From the NCBI RefSeq assembly GCF_012584455.1, contig NZ_JABAEB010000003.1, positions 406,217 to 470,216 on the forward strand: 64,000 nt of DNA, given 5' to 3'. The stretch is from Shewanella oncorhynchi (GTDB lineage: Bacteria > Pseudomonadota > Gammaproteobacteria > Enterobacterales > Shewanellaceae). The position numbers were made by a program, and so were the translations under genes. The number at the start of each line of letters is the position of its first letter. The first letter of the stretch is position 1. The notes under the pieces are model-generated. The model did not search any database. It saw nothing but the letters and a program-made list of their open reading frames with translations, and had not been told where the DNA came from. Shown here piece by piece: positions 56,347 to 64,000 of the stretch.

Positions 56347-57108
56347 ATGTTACCGATTAAGTCAGCTCCTTGTTCGCGCCTCTGTGCGAGTGTGATCATG
56401 GCATTATCTTCACTCTCTATGGGCGCGCTTGCCAGCACTGAGACTCATGGGGGCAATGCCTCTTGGCAGAGTCAAGGGAGTGTGATGCTCATAAGTGATT
56501 ATGCGTTTCGCGGTATTTCTCAAACTGATGAAGGACCTGCAGTTCAAGCAGGGTATACCCTAAGCCATGATTCTGGCTGGTATGGCTCGCTTTGGGGCAG
56601 TAACATCGAATTTGGGGATGGAAGTTTAGAACTCGACTTGTCCGCTGGCTGGGCTAAAGATTGGGATAATGGCTTAACAACGGACCTAGGCGTGATACGT
56701 TACCAATACTCTCAGGACGATACCGACCTGAGTTATAACGAAATTTATGCTGTGGTAAGCTACGCCGATGCTAAGTTAGGGCTGGTTTATTCTCCTGATT
56801 ATTTTGGCGAGAATGTGGACGATTTTCAGTATGTTTACGCCAGTTATGAACCGCAGCTGTTCTCTAATGTAAGTCTAGTACTGCATCTTGGGAGCAATTT
56901 TTTTGCTTCTCAGCAAGATATGGCACTGTTTTTAGGTTCTATGGCCGCTAGCAATAGCCACTATTTAGATTGGCGAGTTGGGCTGAACCTCAATATGACT
57001 GAGCAGGATGTGTTGAGTGTCGGTTATGTCGATACGGATTTATCGCAGAGTCAGTGCCAGTCCCTGTGTGATGCGCGCTGGATAGTGAGTCTTTCAAGGA
57101 GTTTCTAA
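56347..57108 (+). CDS. TorF-family putative porin inside the kdp operon
   Basis: 253 residues. Signal peptide (VIMALSSLSMGALAS), then YAFRGISQTDEGPAVQAG and short beta-strands ending in an aromatic terminus (WIVSLSRSF). These mark the TIGR02001/TorF group of small outer-membrane barrels of unknown transport role. It stands between kdpC (34 bases) and kdpD (two bases), so it is very likely expressed with the K+ pump. It may allow K+ or another solute across the outer membrane; inference from position only. Two Cys (QCQSLC) near the C-terminus could form a disulfide. Confidence 0.88.
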   Translation: MLPIKSAPCSRLCASVIMALSSLSMGALASTETHGGNASWQSQGSVMLISDYAFRGISQTDEGPAVQAGYTLSHDSGWYGSLWGSNIEFGDGSLELDLSAGWAKDWDNGLTTDLGVIRYQYSQDDTDLSYNEIYAVVSYADAKLGLVYSPDYFGENVDDFQYVYASYEPQLFSNVSLVLHLGSNFFASQQDMALFLGSMAASNSHYLDWRVGLNLNMTEQDVLSVGYVDTDLSQSQCQSLCDARWIVSLSRSF

Positions 57109-57110
57109 TC

Positions 57111-59771
57111 GTGGTACCAATCAGTCAAACACAGCAAGCCAATGCGCTCTTAAGTCAGATACAGCAAAATGATAAAGGTAAACTGACGGTTTTTCTTGGG
57201 GCGGCACCTGGCGTGGGCAAGACCTATGCAATGCTCAGTGCGGCAAGGGAAATGGCCCAGCAAGGTGTCGATTTGCTGGTTGGACTGGTGGAAACCCATG
57301 GGCGTGCCGATACCGAGGCCATGGTAGCGGGTTTTGAGGTATTGGCACGTAAACCCATTGATTATCATCATAATCGTTTAACGGAATTCGATTTGGATGC
57401 AGCGCTGCTTCGTCGGCCTAAGCTTATCTTAGTCGATGAGTTGGCCCACACGAATGTCCCCGGTAGTCGCCATAAACGGCGCTATCAAGACGTCGCAGAA
57501 TTATTAGCTGCGGGCATTGATGTCTATACCACAGTCAATATCCAACATTTGGTCAGTTTGAATGATCTGGTTTTGCAAATTACTCAAGTGCGGGTACGGG
57601 AAACCGTCCCCGATCGCTTCCTTGATGAAGCCCATGAAATTATATTTGTTGATTTACCGCCATCAACACTCATCGAACGCTTACAGCAAGGCAAAGTTTA
57701 TCTGCCAGAGTATGCTCGCTCGGCTTTAGATGCTTTTTTTTCGGTCTCGAATTTGACTGCACTGCGCGAATTGGCAATGAAAAAAGTCATAGAGCGAGTC
57801 GATGCAAAACTGATTTGTGAACTCGATGCCAAAGCACAGGGAACGGATTTTGTTCTCAAAGACAGATTGCTGGTTTTAGTGAGTAACAGCAGTGATCATC
57901 AGTATTTGATCCGCATAGGTCGGCAGATTGCCGAGCGGCGGCAAATTCCTTGGTTAGTGCTTTGGGTCGATACTGGCAAAGCGCTGGGCCTTTATCAGCG
58001 GAAAAGGCTAAATGAGGCCTTTGCTTTAGCGAAGGAACTTGGCGCGCAGACTGAAGTATTACGCGACACGAGCAGTTATCAGGCCATTTTACCTTACATA
58101 GCCCTGCATCGAATTAACACAGTATTAGTCGGCGCGGGTGTGAAACGCACCTATCCTTGGTGGCGTAAAAGGCTGTATCAACGTTTGATTGAGTCTGGTT
58201 TACCTGTTGAGGTGAGTGTCTATCACGCACCCGAAAACCAAATGCAAGTACGAGATCCCATTACGCCTAAAGCCAGTTTTGGTGATCTTCGAGGCCATAT
58301 TCTTGGGCTGATTGGCGTGGTGGTTATTTTTCCGCTGGTGGCATTTTTAGATACTTGGCTCAGTAATGGCAATCTGGTGTTGTTATATGTTTTCTTGATT
58401 GTCAGCATTGGTTTAACCTATGGCGCTAGGCCTGCCATGGCAACCGCGGTGTGGTCTTTTTTCAGCTTTAATTTCTTTCTTACTGATCCCAAATTTACTA
58501 TGAATGTAAATAGTCAGGATGATATTGCCACTTTAATCTTTTTGATGTGTATAGGGCTTATCAGTGGACCGGCGGCATCTCGGATCCGAAATCAGTTTAT
58601 TTTGCTGCGTGAGTCAAATCGTTATGCTGAAACCTTAAAAGATGTTGCCCAAGAATTATCGGTCGCCGATGATGAAAAAGCCCTTTGGCAAACGATAGGG
58701 CGCAAGATTGCTGGTTCAGTGAATGCCGATTGTTATATTGTTTTGCAGCGTAAAGATGGTCAGCGATCCTATTTACCGTTGCTGAATACGCCATTTAACG
58801 ACCTTGATTTAGCCGCAATCGATTGGACCTTGCGCCATGGGCAAGCGGCGGGGCGTTTGAGCGATACCTTGAGCGCATCGGGTGTGAGTGTGTTCCCCAT
58901 TGAACTTGAAGGTACGACGATTGGCGCGGCGATTTTAGATTGGCAACCTACGGTCAACGAACTCAGTCCGTTTGATAGAGAGCTTATTCTGGCCATGTTA
59001 CAGCAAGGCGCTAATACATGGCGGCGTATTCAGTTAGTGTCAGATCTTGAATCAGCACGGGTGAAAACAGAAATTGAGCAGTTACGTTCCGCATTATTAT
59101 CGTCAGTGTCTCACGATCTAAAATCACCACTCTCAGCCATGATGGGGGCGGCGGAGAGCTTAAAACTATTGAATAAACAATTGCTAGAGGCCGACCGTAA
59201 CGAGCTACTTGATACTATTTTGCAAGAAAGCCGTCGTTTGGACAGCTATATCCAAAATCTACTCGATATGACACGCCTGGGTCATGGCACTTTGAGCATA
59301 GAGCGTGATTGGGTTTCGGCAGATGACATTATTGGTAGCGTACTTGGCAGGCTTAAACGCTATTTCCCTAATGCAATCGTTGAATATCACAGAGAAAAAG
59401 AACCCCCACTCCTCTTTGTGCATGCGGCGCTGATCGAACAAGGACTATTTAACATTCTTGAAAATGCTGTTCGATTTTCACCACCAGAAGAGCCTATTAG
59501 TATTGAATTATCCATCTCAAATCATCGCTGTTGTATTGCAATAGAAGACAGAGGGCCGGGGATCCCTGCAAGTCATAGGGATCAAATTTTCGATATGTTT
59601 TATGTGGTTGCCGATGGCGATCAGAAAAAACAGAACACGGGTATGGGGCTGGCTATTTGTAAAGGCATGATAGCTGCACACGGCGGTAGTGTTCGCGTTA
59701 CCGATTGCCTACAGGGGCAAGGTACTCGTTTTGAAGTTGAATTGCCGTTAGACTATCCCGTTCCTGGCTAA
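57111..59771 (+). CDS. kdpD: Sensor histidine kinase KdpD
   Basis: 886 residues, GTG start with AAGGAG nine bases upstream. N-terminal KdpD domain with Walker A GAAPGVGKT and the DELAHTNVPGSRH motif; a Usp-like domain; four closely packed membrane helices (about 395-500); GAF-like region; dimerisation box SVSHDLKSPLSA with His668; ATPase boxes NILENAVRF, EDRGPGIP, GMGLAICKGM. Senses K+ limitation and phosphorylates KdpE. All expected domains are present. Confidence 0.97.
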   Translation: MVPISQTQQANALLSQIQQNDKGKLTVFLGAAPGVGKTYAMLSAAREMAQQGVDLLVGLVETHGRADTEAMVAGFEVLARKPIDYHHNRLTEFDLDAALLRRPKLILVDELAHTNVPGSRHKRRYQDVAELLAAGIDVYTTVNIQHLVSLNDLVLQITQVRVRETVPDRFLDEAHEIIFVDLPPSTLIERLQQGKVYLPEYARSALDAFFSVSNLTALRELAMKKVIERVDAKLICELDAKAQGTDFVLKDRLLVLVSNSSDHQYLIRIGRQIAERRQIPWLVLWVDTGKALGLYQRKRLNEAFALAKELGAQTEVLRDTSSYQAILPYIALHRINTVLVGAGVKRTYPWWRKRLYQRLIESGLPVEVSVYHAPENQMQVRDPITPKASFGDLRGHILGLIGVVVIFPLVAFLDTWLSNGNLVLLYVFLIVSIGLTYGARPAMATAVWSFFSFNFFLTDPKFTMNVNSQDDIATLIFLMCIGLISGPAASRIRNQFILLRESNRYAETLKDVAQELSVADDEKALWQTIGRKIAGSVNADCYIVLQRKDGQRSYLPLLNTPFNDLDLAAIDWTLRHGQAAGRLSDTLSASGVSVFPIELEGTTIGAAILDWQPTVNELSPFDRELILAMLQQGANTWRRIQLVSDLESARVKTEIEQLRSALLSSVSHDLKSPLSAMMGAAESLKLLNKQLLEADRNELLDTILQESRRLDSYIQNLLDMTRLGHGTLSIERDWVSADDIIGSVLGRLKRYFPNAIVEYHREKEPPLLFVHAALIEQGLFNILENAVRFSPPEEPISIELSISNHRCCIAIEDRGPGIPASHRDQIFDMFYVVADGDQKKQNTGMGLAICKGMIAAHGGSVRVTDCLQGQGTRFEVELPLDYPVPG

Positions 59772-59820
59772 TCATTTTTAGCCAAAATATCCTTAATAAA
59801 CCACAGAATGGACTAGAGAC

Positions 59821-60504
59821 GTGGCAATAAAAATCGTGGTTATCGATGATGAGACCCAAATACGCCGCATGCTGCGGATTGCACTCACCAGTGAGGGCTA
59901 TGACGTTACCGAAGCTGAAAATGGTCAGCAAGGGCTCGCAGCTGTCGCTCGACAGCAACCTGAATTAGTGATTTTGGATTTAGGCTTGCCGGATATGGAA
60001 GGCCATCAAGTGCTACAGGAGTTACGGGGATGGTCCGATGTTGCTGTGATTGTATTGTCGGTTCGCAATCAAGATAAAGAAAAAGTCGCAGCATTAGATG
60101 CAGGCGCGCAGGATTATGTGACCAAACCCTTTAGTGTGGAAGAGTTACTGGCAAGGGTGCGAGCGATTTTAAGGGACCATATCAAACCTGAAAAATTACC
60201 CATATTAGATGACGGCAAGTTGCAGATTGATTTAAGTCGCAGGCTGGTTAAAGTTGATCATCAAATTGTTGAACTCACACCCAAAGAATACGCAGTATTG
60301 TCTAAATTGGCGTCGTCACCTAACTGCGTTGTCACTCAGACTCAGTTGCTCAAAGAAATTTGGGGGCCCGCTCATACAGAAGACACACATTATCTACGAA
60401 TTGTGGTCAGTCACTTAAGGCAAAAATTAGGCGACTCCCCGAGTGAACCTCAGTATGTGCGGACTGAGCCCGGTGTGGGTTATCGCTTTTATATCGACTT
60501 ATAG
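59821..60504 (+). CDS. kdpE: Response regulator KdpE
   Basis: 227 residues, GTG start. OmpR/PhoB-type activator of kdpFABC. Receiver with Asp9-Asp10, phospho-acceptor Asp53 and the VTKPF Lys; C-terminal winged helix with ELTPKEYAVLSKLA and THYLRIVVSHLRQKLG, the typical KdpE recognition-helix region. Forty-nine bases after kdpD. Predicted to bind the TTTACG-N5-TTTACG repeats upstream of kdpF and trkH. Confidence 0.96.
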   Translation: MAIKIVVIDDETQIRRMLRIALTSEGYDVTEAENGQQGLAAVARQQPELVILDLGLPDMEGHQVLQELRGWSDVAVIVLSVRNQDKEKVAALDAGAQDYVTKPFSVEELLARVRAILRDHIKPEKLPILDDGKLQIDLSRRLVKVDHQIVELTPKEYAVLSKLASSPNCVVTQTQLLKEIWGPAHTEDTHYLRIVVSHLRQKLGDSPSEPQYVRTEPGVGYRFYIDL

Positions 60505-60693
60505 CTTGTATCAATAGCGAATTAAAACGCGTTGGAATGACAAGTAACATGATCACCGAAGACTGATGGCATTACCTGCCTCAATCGGATACTTGCCTGA
60601 TTTCAGTTTGTAGTGTTCGCTTCAGTTAACTCTAAGTCGCTATTTCTGGCTGCCTATGTTGATGCTATTTTTGTCCTGTTAGCTCTTGTTGAC

Positions 60694-60722
60694 ATTGGGT
60701 TTATGCACTAGATAAGCCCAAT
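60694..60722. repeat. Stem-loop between kdpE and the CBS gene
   Basis: Arms ATTGGGTTTAT / ATAAGCCCAAT (one G-T pair) around GCACTAG. No T run follows, so its role as a terminator is doubtful. The rest of the 290-base gap shows nothing recognisable. Confidence 0.5.
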
Positions 60723-60794
60723 CGATATAAATCGCACATTCTTGTCGATATTTTGACTAGACTACAAACGTAGGGTTAATTCGAGGGAAAGACT

Positions 60795-61211
60795 ATGGAC
60801 TTAATTAAAATCCGCGACCATATGGATCGTCAGCCCGTGTTGCTGCGCGCTAATATGTCGCTTGCGACTGCGGTCGAAAAGCTGTTGGATAATAATAAAA
60901 TGGGCGCAGCAGTGGTTGATGATGCGGGCGATTTGGTGGGCTTTTTATCCCAGCAGGATTGTTTGGCTGTGATGATCAAAAGTAGCTATCACTGTGATAT
61001 GACCTCAGTGGTGAAGGATTGCATGCGCACTGAAGTGCTGTTCGTTGGACCAGATGACAGTATTTTGCAGCTCGCCGAACAAATGCTAGGGCCTAAACCT
61101 AAAGTGTATCCAGTGGTTGAACATGGCAAAGTGATTGGCACGATTAATCGCACCAATGTGCTCAAAGCCATGAATATCTATATGCAACAATGTTATCTGT
61201 CACCGGTTTAA
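60795..61211 (+). CDS. CBS-domain protein
   Basis: 138 residues with two CBS motifs (PVLLRANMSLATAVEKLLDNNKMG... and the second around DCMRTEVLFVGPDDSILQLAEQM...NRTNVLKAM). Stand-alone CBS pair, probably binding an adenine nucleotide and acting as a cytosolic energy or ligand sensor. The partner is unknown. ATG with GAGGGAA upstream. Not obviously in an operon with kdpE (290-base gap) or hrpA. Confidence 0.9.
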   Translation: MDLIKIRDHMDRQPVLLRANMSLATAVEKLLDNNKMGAAVVDDAGDLVGFLSQQDCLAVMIKSSYHCDMTSVVKDCMRTEVLFVGPDDSILQLAEQMLGPKPKVYPVVEHGKVIGTINRTNVLKAMNIYMQQCYLSPV

Positions 61212-61327
61212 TTTAAGTCGAGCCAGTGCGAAACTGACACGCTATATACTGAGTGCAGAGTAAATTAGCAATACCATTACGCCACTTTCCTTGCTAGGAT
61301 CGCCGTTTTTGATGCTAGCAATGGAAT

Positions 61328-64000
61328 TTGGATTTGAACTCAGACAAACATCCGCTATCGAACGCCTTTCTTAATCTTTGTTATCAGAGCGACGCGTCGC
61401 GGATCCGTCGTCGTTTATTTAAGCTCAATAAAGAAGCCGACTCAGATAAAAAGACCCAAGTCTTAGCTCAGCTGAGCGAGCAGGCGCAGGCGGCGTTTGA
61501 GAAGGTTGAGCAGCGCCGTAACGCTCGCCCTAAAATCCACTATCCTGAAAACCTGCCTGTTTCCTTGATGCGCGATGATATTGCACGCGCGATTGCGGGC
61601 AATCAAGTGGTGATCATCGCCGGTGAAACGGGCTCGGGCAAAACGACCCAGTTACCTAAAATCTGTTTGGAATTAGGCCTAGGTTGCCGTGGCATGATAG
61701 GCCACACCCAGCCACGACGTTTAGCAGCCCGCAGTGTGGCGAGCCGAGTCGCAGAAGAATTACAAAGTCCGCTCGGTGAAGTGGTAGGCTTTAAAGTGCG
61801 TTTTGCCGATGCGCTTAAGAGTGACTCTTATATCAAGTTGATGACTGACGGTATTTTACTGGCGGAATTAACCTCCGATCGCAATCTCGATCAATACGAT
61901 ACCATCATCATAGATGAGGCCCACGAGCGCAGCCTCAACATCGATTTTATTCTGGGCTACCTCAAACAAATTCTCAAAAGACGCCCCGATCTCAAAGTTA
62001 TTATTACGTCTGCGACCATAGACGTTGAGCGTTTTTCTAAGCATTTTAACAATGCGCCTATTATCGAAGTGTCGGGCCGTACCTTTCCGGTAGAAACCCG
62101 TTACCGACCCTTAGTGCAAGATAGCGATGCCGATTTAGATCAAATCGAAGGCATTTTTGCCGCCGTCGATGAACTGGTGACCGAAGGTCTGGGCGACATT
62201 CTGATCTTTATGAACGGCGAGCGGGAAATTCGCGATACGGCCGAGCAATTGAGTCGGCGTAATTACCGCGATACCGAAATTTTGCCGCTGTACGCGCGTT
62301 TATCCTATGGCGAGCAGTCTAAAGTCTTCAGTAGTCACAGAGGTCGGCGGATTGTATTAGCGACCAACGTGGCGGAAACCTCGCTGACTGTGCCGGGCAT
62401 TCGCTACGTTATCGACCCAGGTACGGCGCGTATCAGCCGCTATAGCTATCGCACTAAGGTGCAGCGTTTACCGATTGAACCTATCTCGCAGGCGAGCGCC
62501 AATCAGCGCCAAGGCCGTTGTGGTCGGGTGGGGCCGGGTATTTGTATTCGTTTGTACGATGAGGCGGATTTTAATAATCGTCCGGCCTTTACCGATCCTG
62601 AAATCTTGCGCACTAACTTGGCTTCGGTCATTTTGCAGATGCTGGCCATCGGCCTAGGTGATATCGCCGGTTTCCCCTTTATCGAGCCACCCGATCCACG
62701 CCATATCCGCGATGGTTTCTTGCTGCTCGAAGAATTACAAGCGGTTGAGAGCAAACACGGCAAGCTAGTGCTGACGCCACTTGGGCGCAACTTGGCGCAA
62801 ATTCCTGTGGATCCGCGTTTGGCGCGTATGGTGGTCGAGAGTCAGCAGTTAGGTTGTTTGAACGAAGTGCTAGTGATTGCTGCGGGCTTATCGATTCAAG
62901 ATCCCCGCGAACGTCCGATGGAGAAGAAGCAAGCCAGTGATGAAGCTCATCGCCGTTTTGCCGATCCCAGTTCCGATTTCGTTAGCTGGATAAACCTGTG
63001 GCAGCACTTAAAAGATCAACAAAAAGAGTTATCTGCTAGTCAGTTTCGTAAAAAGTGCCGCGATGAATATTTAGCCTATTTACGCGTTCGCGAGTGGCAG
63101 GATTTATACGCCCAGCTTAAGCAAGCCGTGCACGATTTAAAGTGGCGCTTAAACGATACGCCAGCCAATTACGACAGCTTGCACCGCGCGCTGTTGTCGG
63201 GCTTATTGAGCCATGTGGGTTTTAAAGATAACAATAACGAGTACTTAGGTGCCCGTAATCGTAAATTCTTTGTGTTTCCCGGTTCGCCTTTGGCCAAAAA
63301 AGGCCCTAAGTGGATCATGGCGGCTGAGCTTACAGAAACCTCACGCTTATTCGCTCGCTGCTGCGCCAAAATCGAACCCGAATGGCTAGAGCCCTTAGCG
63401 GCGCATTTGATCAAGAAAAGCTATGTCGAGCCCCATTTTGAGGCAAAACCTGGCAGCGTTATCGCCCTTGAGAATCAAGTGCTCTACGGCTTGACGGTTG
63501 TGCACCGTCGTAAAGTGCAATACGGCCCCATCGATCCCGTTGAAGCGCGTGAGATTTTTATCCGCAGCGCTTTGGCTGAAGGGCAGTTACAGACCCAAGA
63601 AGCGTTTTTTGTCGCTAACCAAAAGCTGCTCGAAGACATTGAATCCCTCGAACATAAATCTCGTCGCCGCGATATTTTGGTGGACGAGCAAGTCTTGGTG
63701 GACTTTTACGAGCCGCGGATCCCGGAAGGGATTTACAACGCCCAGCTGTTTTTTGGCTGGTGGAAGAAGGCTAAGCGCGAGCAACCGGATTTACTCGATT
63801 TCAGCAAAGCGCTGTTAATGCAGCGCAATGCCGACCATATTTCGACCTTAGATTTTCCCGATACGTGGCACAAGGGCAATTTGCGCCTGCAGCTAAGTTA
63901 TCACTTTGAACCCGCGGCGGCGGATGATGGTGTGTCGGTGCACATTCCGGTGGCGCTGCTTAATCAAATCGACGATAGCGATTTTGATTGGCTAGTGGCA
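61328..64000 (+). CDS. hrpA: ATP-dependent RNA helicase HrpA (5' part)
   Basis: 891 codons are present before the window ends; E. coli HrpA is 1300 residues, so roughly the last third is missing. DEAH-box helicase of mRNA/ribosome rescue. Walker A GETGSGKTTQ near residue 105, DEAHERS, SAT motif, ATNVAETSLTVPG and QRQGRCGRVGPG (motif VI), then HA2/winged-helix and the start of the HrpA-specific region. The frame is open only from 61319; the likely start is TTG at 61328 or TTG at 61334 (GGA eight bases upstream). No frameshift in the visible part. Confidence 0.93.
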   Translation, partial: MDLNSDKHPLSNAFLNLCYQSDASRIRRRLFKLNKEADSDKKTQVLAQLSEQAQAAFEKVEQRRNARPKIHYPENLPVSLMRDDIARAIAGNQVVIIAGETGSGKTTQLPKICLELGLGCRGMIGHTQPRRLAARSVASRVAEELQSPLGEVVGFKVRFADALKSDSYIKLMTDGILLAELTSDRNLDQYDTIIIDEAHERSLNIDFILGYLKQILKRRPDLKVIITSATIDVERFSKHFNNAPIIEVSGRTFPVETRYRPLVQDSDADLDQIEGIFAAVDELVTEGLGDILIFMNGEREIRDTAEQLSRRNYRDTEILPLYARLSYGEQSKVFSSHRGRRIVLATNVAETSLTVPGIRYVIDPGTARISRYSYRTKVQRLPIEPISQASANQRQGRCGRVGPGICIRLYDEADFNNRPAFTDPEILRTNLASVILQMLAIGLGDIAGFPFIEPPDPRHIRDGFLLLEELQAVESKHGKLVLTPLGRNLAQIPVDPRLARMVVESQQLGCLNEVLVIAAGLSIQDPRERPMEKKQASDEAHRRFADPSSDFVSWINLWQHLKDQQKELSASQFRKKCRDEYLAYLRVREWQDLYAQLKQAVHDLKWRLNDTPANYDSLHRALLSGLLSHVGFKDNNNEYLGARNRKFFVFPGSPLAKKGPKWIMAAELTETSRLFARCCAKIEPEWLEPLAAHLIKKSYVEPHFEAKPGSVIALENQVLYGLTVVHRRKVQYGPIDPVEAREIFIRSALAEGQLQTQEAFFVANQKLLEDIESLEHKSRRRDILVDEQVLVDFYEPRIPEGIYNAQLFFGWWKKAKREQPDLLDFSKALLMQRNADHISTLDFPDTWHKGNLRLQLSYHFEPAAADDGVSVHIPVALLNQIDDSDFDWLVA

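Noticed and set aside
60694..60722. Stem-loop after kdpE as the terminator of the kdp operon
   Set aside because: No T run on either strand and it is almost 200 bases from kdpE; kept only as a repeat.

Overview
The window is typical chromosomal DNA of a gammaproteobacterium, most likely a Shewanella of the S. oneidensis/putrefaciens type. This rests on protein-level resemblance remembered for OpgH, MinCDE, YcgL/YcgN and the hya-hyp hydrogenase block, on gene order, and on moderate base composition; no database search was possible. There are no rRNA or tRNA genes, insertion sequences, prophage genes or CRISPR arrays that I can recognise.

Layout. 1-7.5 kb: fadD, rnd, the minCDE division-site operon (minus strand), ycgL, ycgN and a methyl-accepting chemotaxis protein with a flagellar sigma-28 type promoter. 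7.8-12.7 kb: a possible Phe-rich leader peptide, pheS-pheT-ihfA and an LpxM-like lipid A acyltransferase. 12.8-25.2 kb (minus strand): one long [NiFe]-hydrogenase operon, hyaA-hyaB-hyaC-hyaD, a 638-residue HypF-like paralogue, then hypF-hypB-hypC-hypD-hypE-hypA, preceded by a perfect FNR/EtrA box and an ArcA-like box. 25.5-30.9 kb (plus strand, divergent): a TlpA-like thioredoxin, a tiny Cys-ending lipoprotein (DUF4266), a DUF3570 outer-membrane protein, a signal-less ApbE flavin transferase and a QseBC/PmrAB-like two-component system. A perfect PmrA-type direct repeat lies upstream of the first gene. This is my main candidate for an undescribed system: a regulated extracytosolic flavin/thiol redox module.

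31.4-38.7 kb: opgGH (osmoregulated periplasmic glucans), an LdtD-like L,D-transpeptidase followed by a MepK/YcbK-like endopeptidase, a small unknown gene, and rplY. 38.9-44.7 kb (minus): tamA-tamB. 44.8-48.5 kb: an exported isoaspartyl peptidase/asparaginase, a 2-oxoglutarate/Fe(II) oxygenase and a PLP gamma-lyase-family enzyme. 48.7-60.5 kb is a potassium region: TrkH with a lipoprotein ApbE, then kdpF-A-B-C, a TorF-like porin, kdpD and kdpE. The same 17-bp direct-repeat element (TTTACG-N5-TTTACG, like the E. coli KdpE site) occurs upstream of both trkH and kdpF, suggesting one KdpE regulon. 60.8-64.0 kb: a CBS-domain protein and the 5' part of hrpA, cut by the window end.

For many genes the longest open frame overstates the protein. 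Starts were chosen from Shine-Dalgarno spacing, stop/start overlaps, terminators and family N-termini, and the reason is given in each entry.
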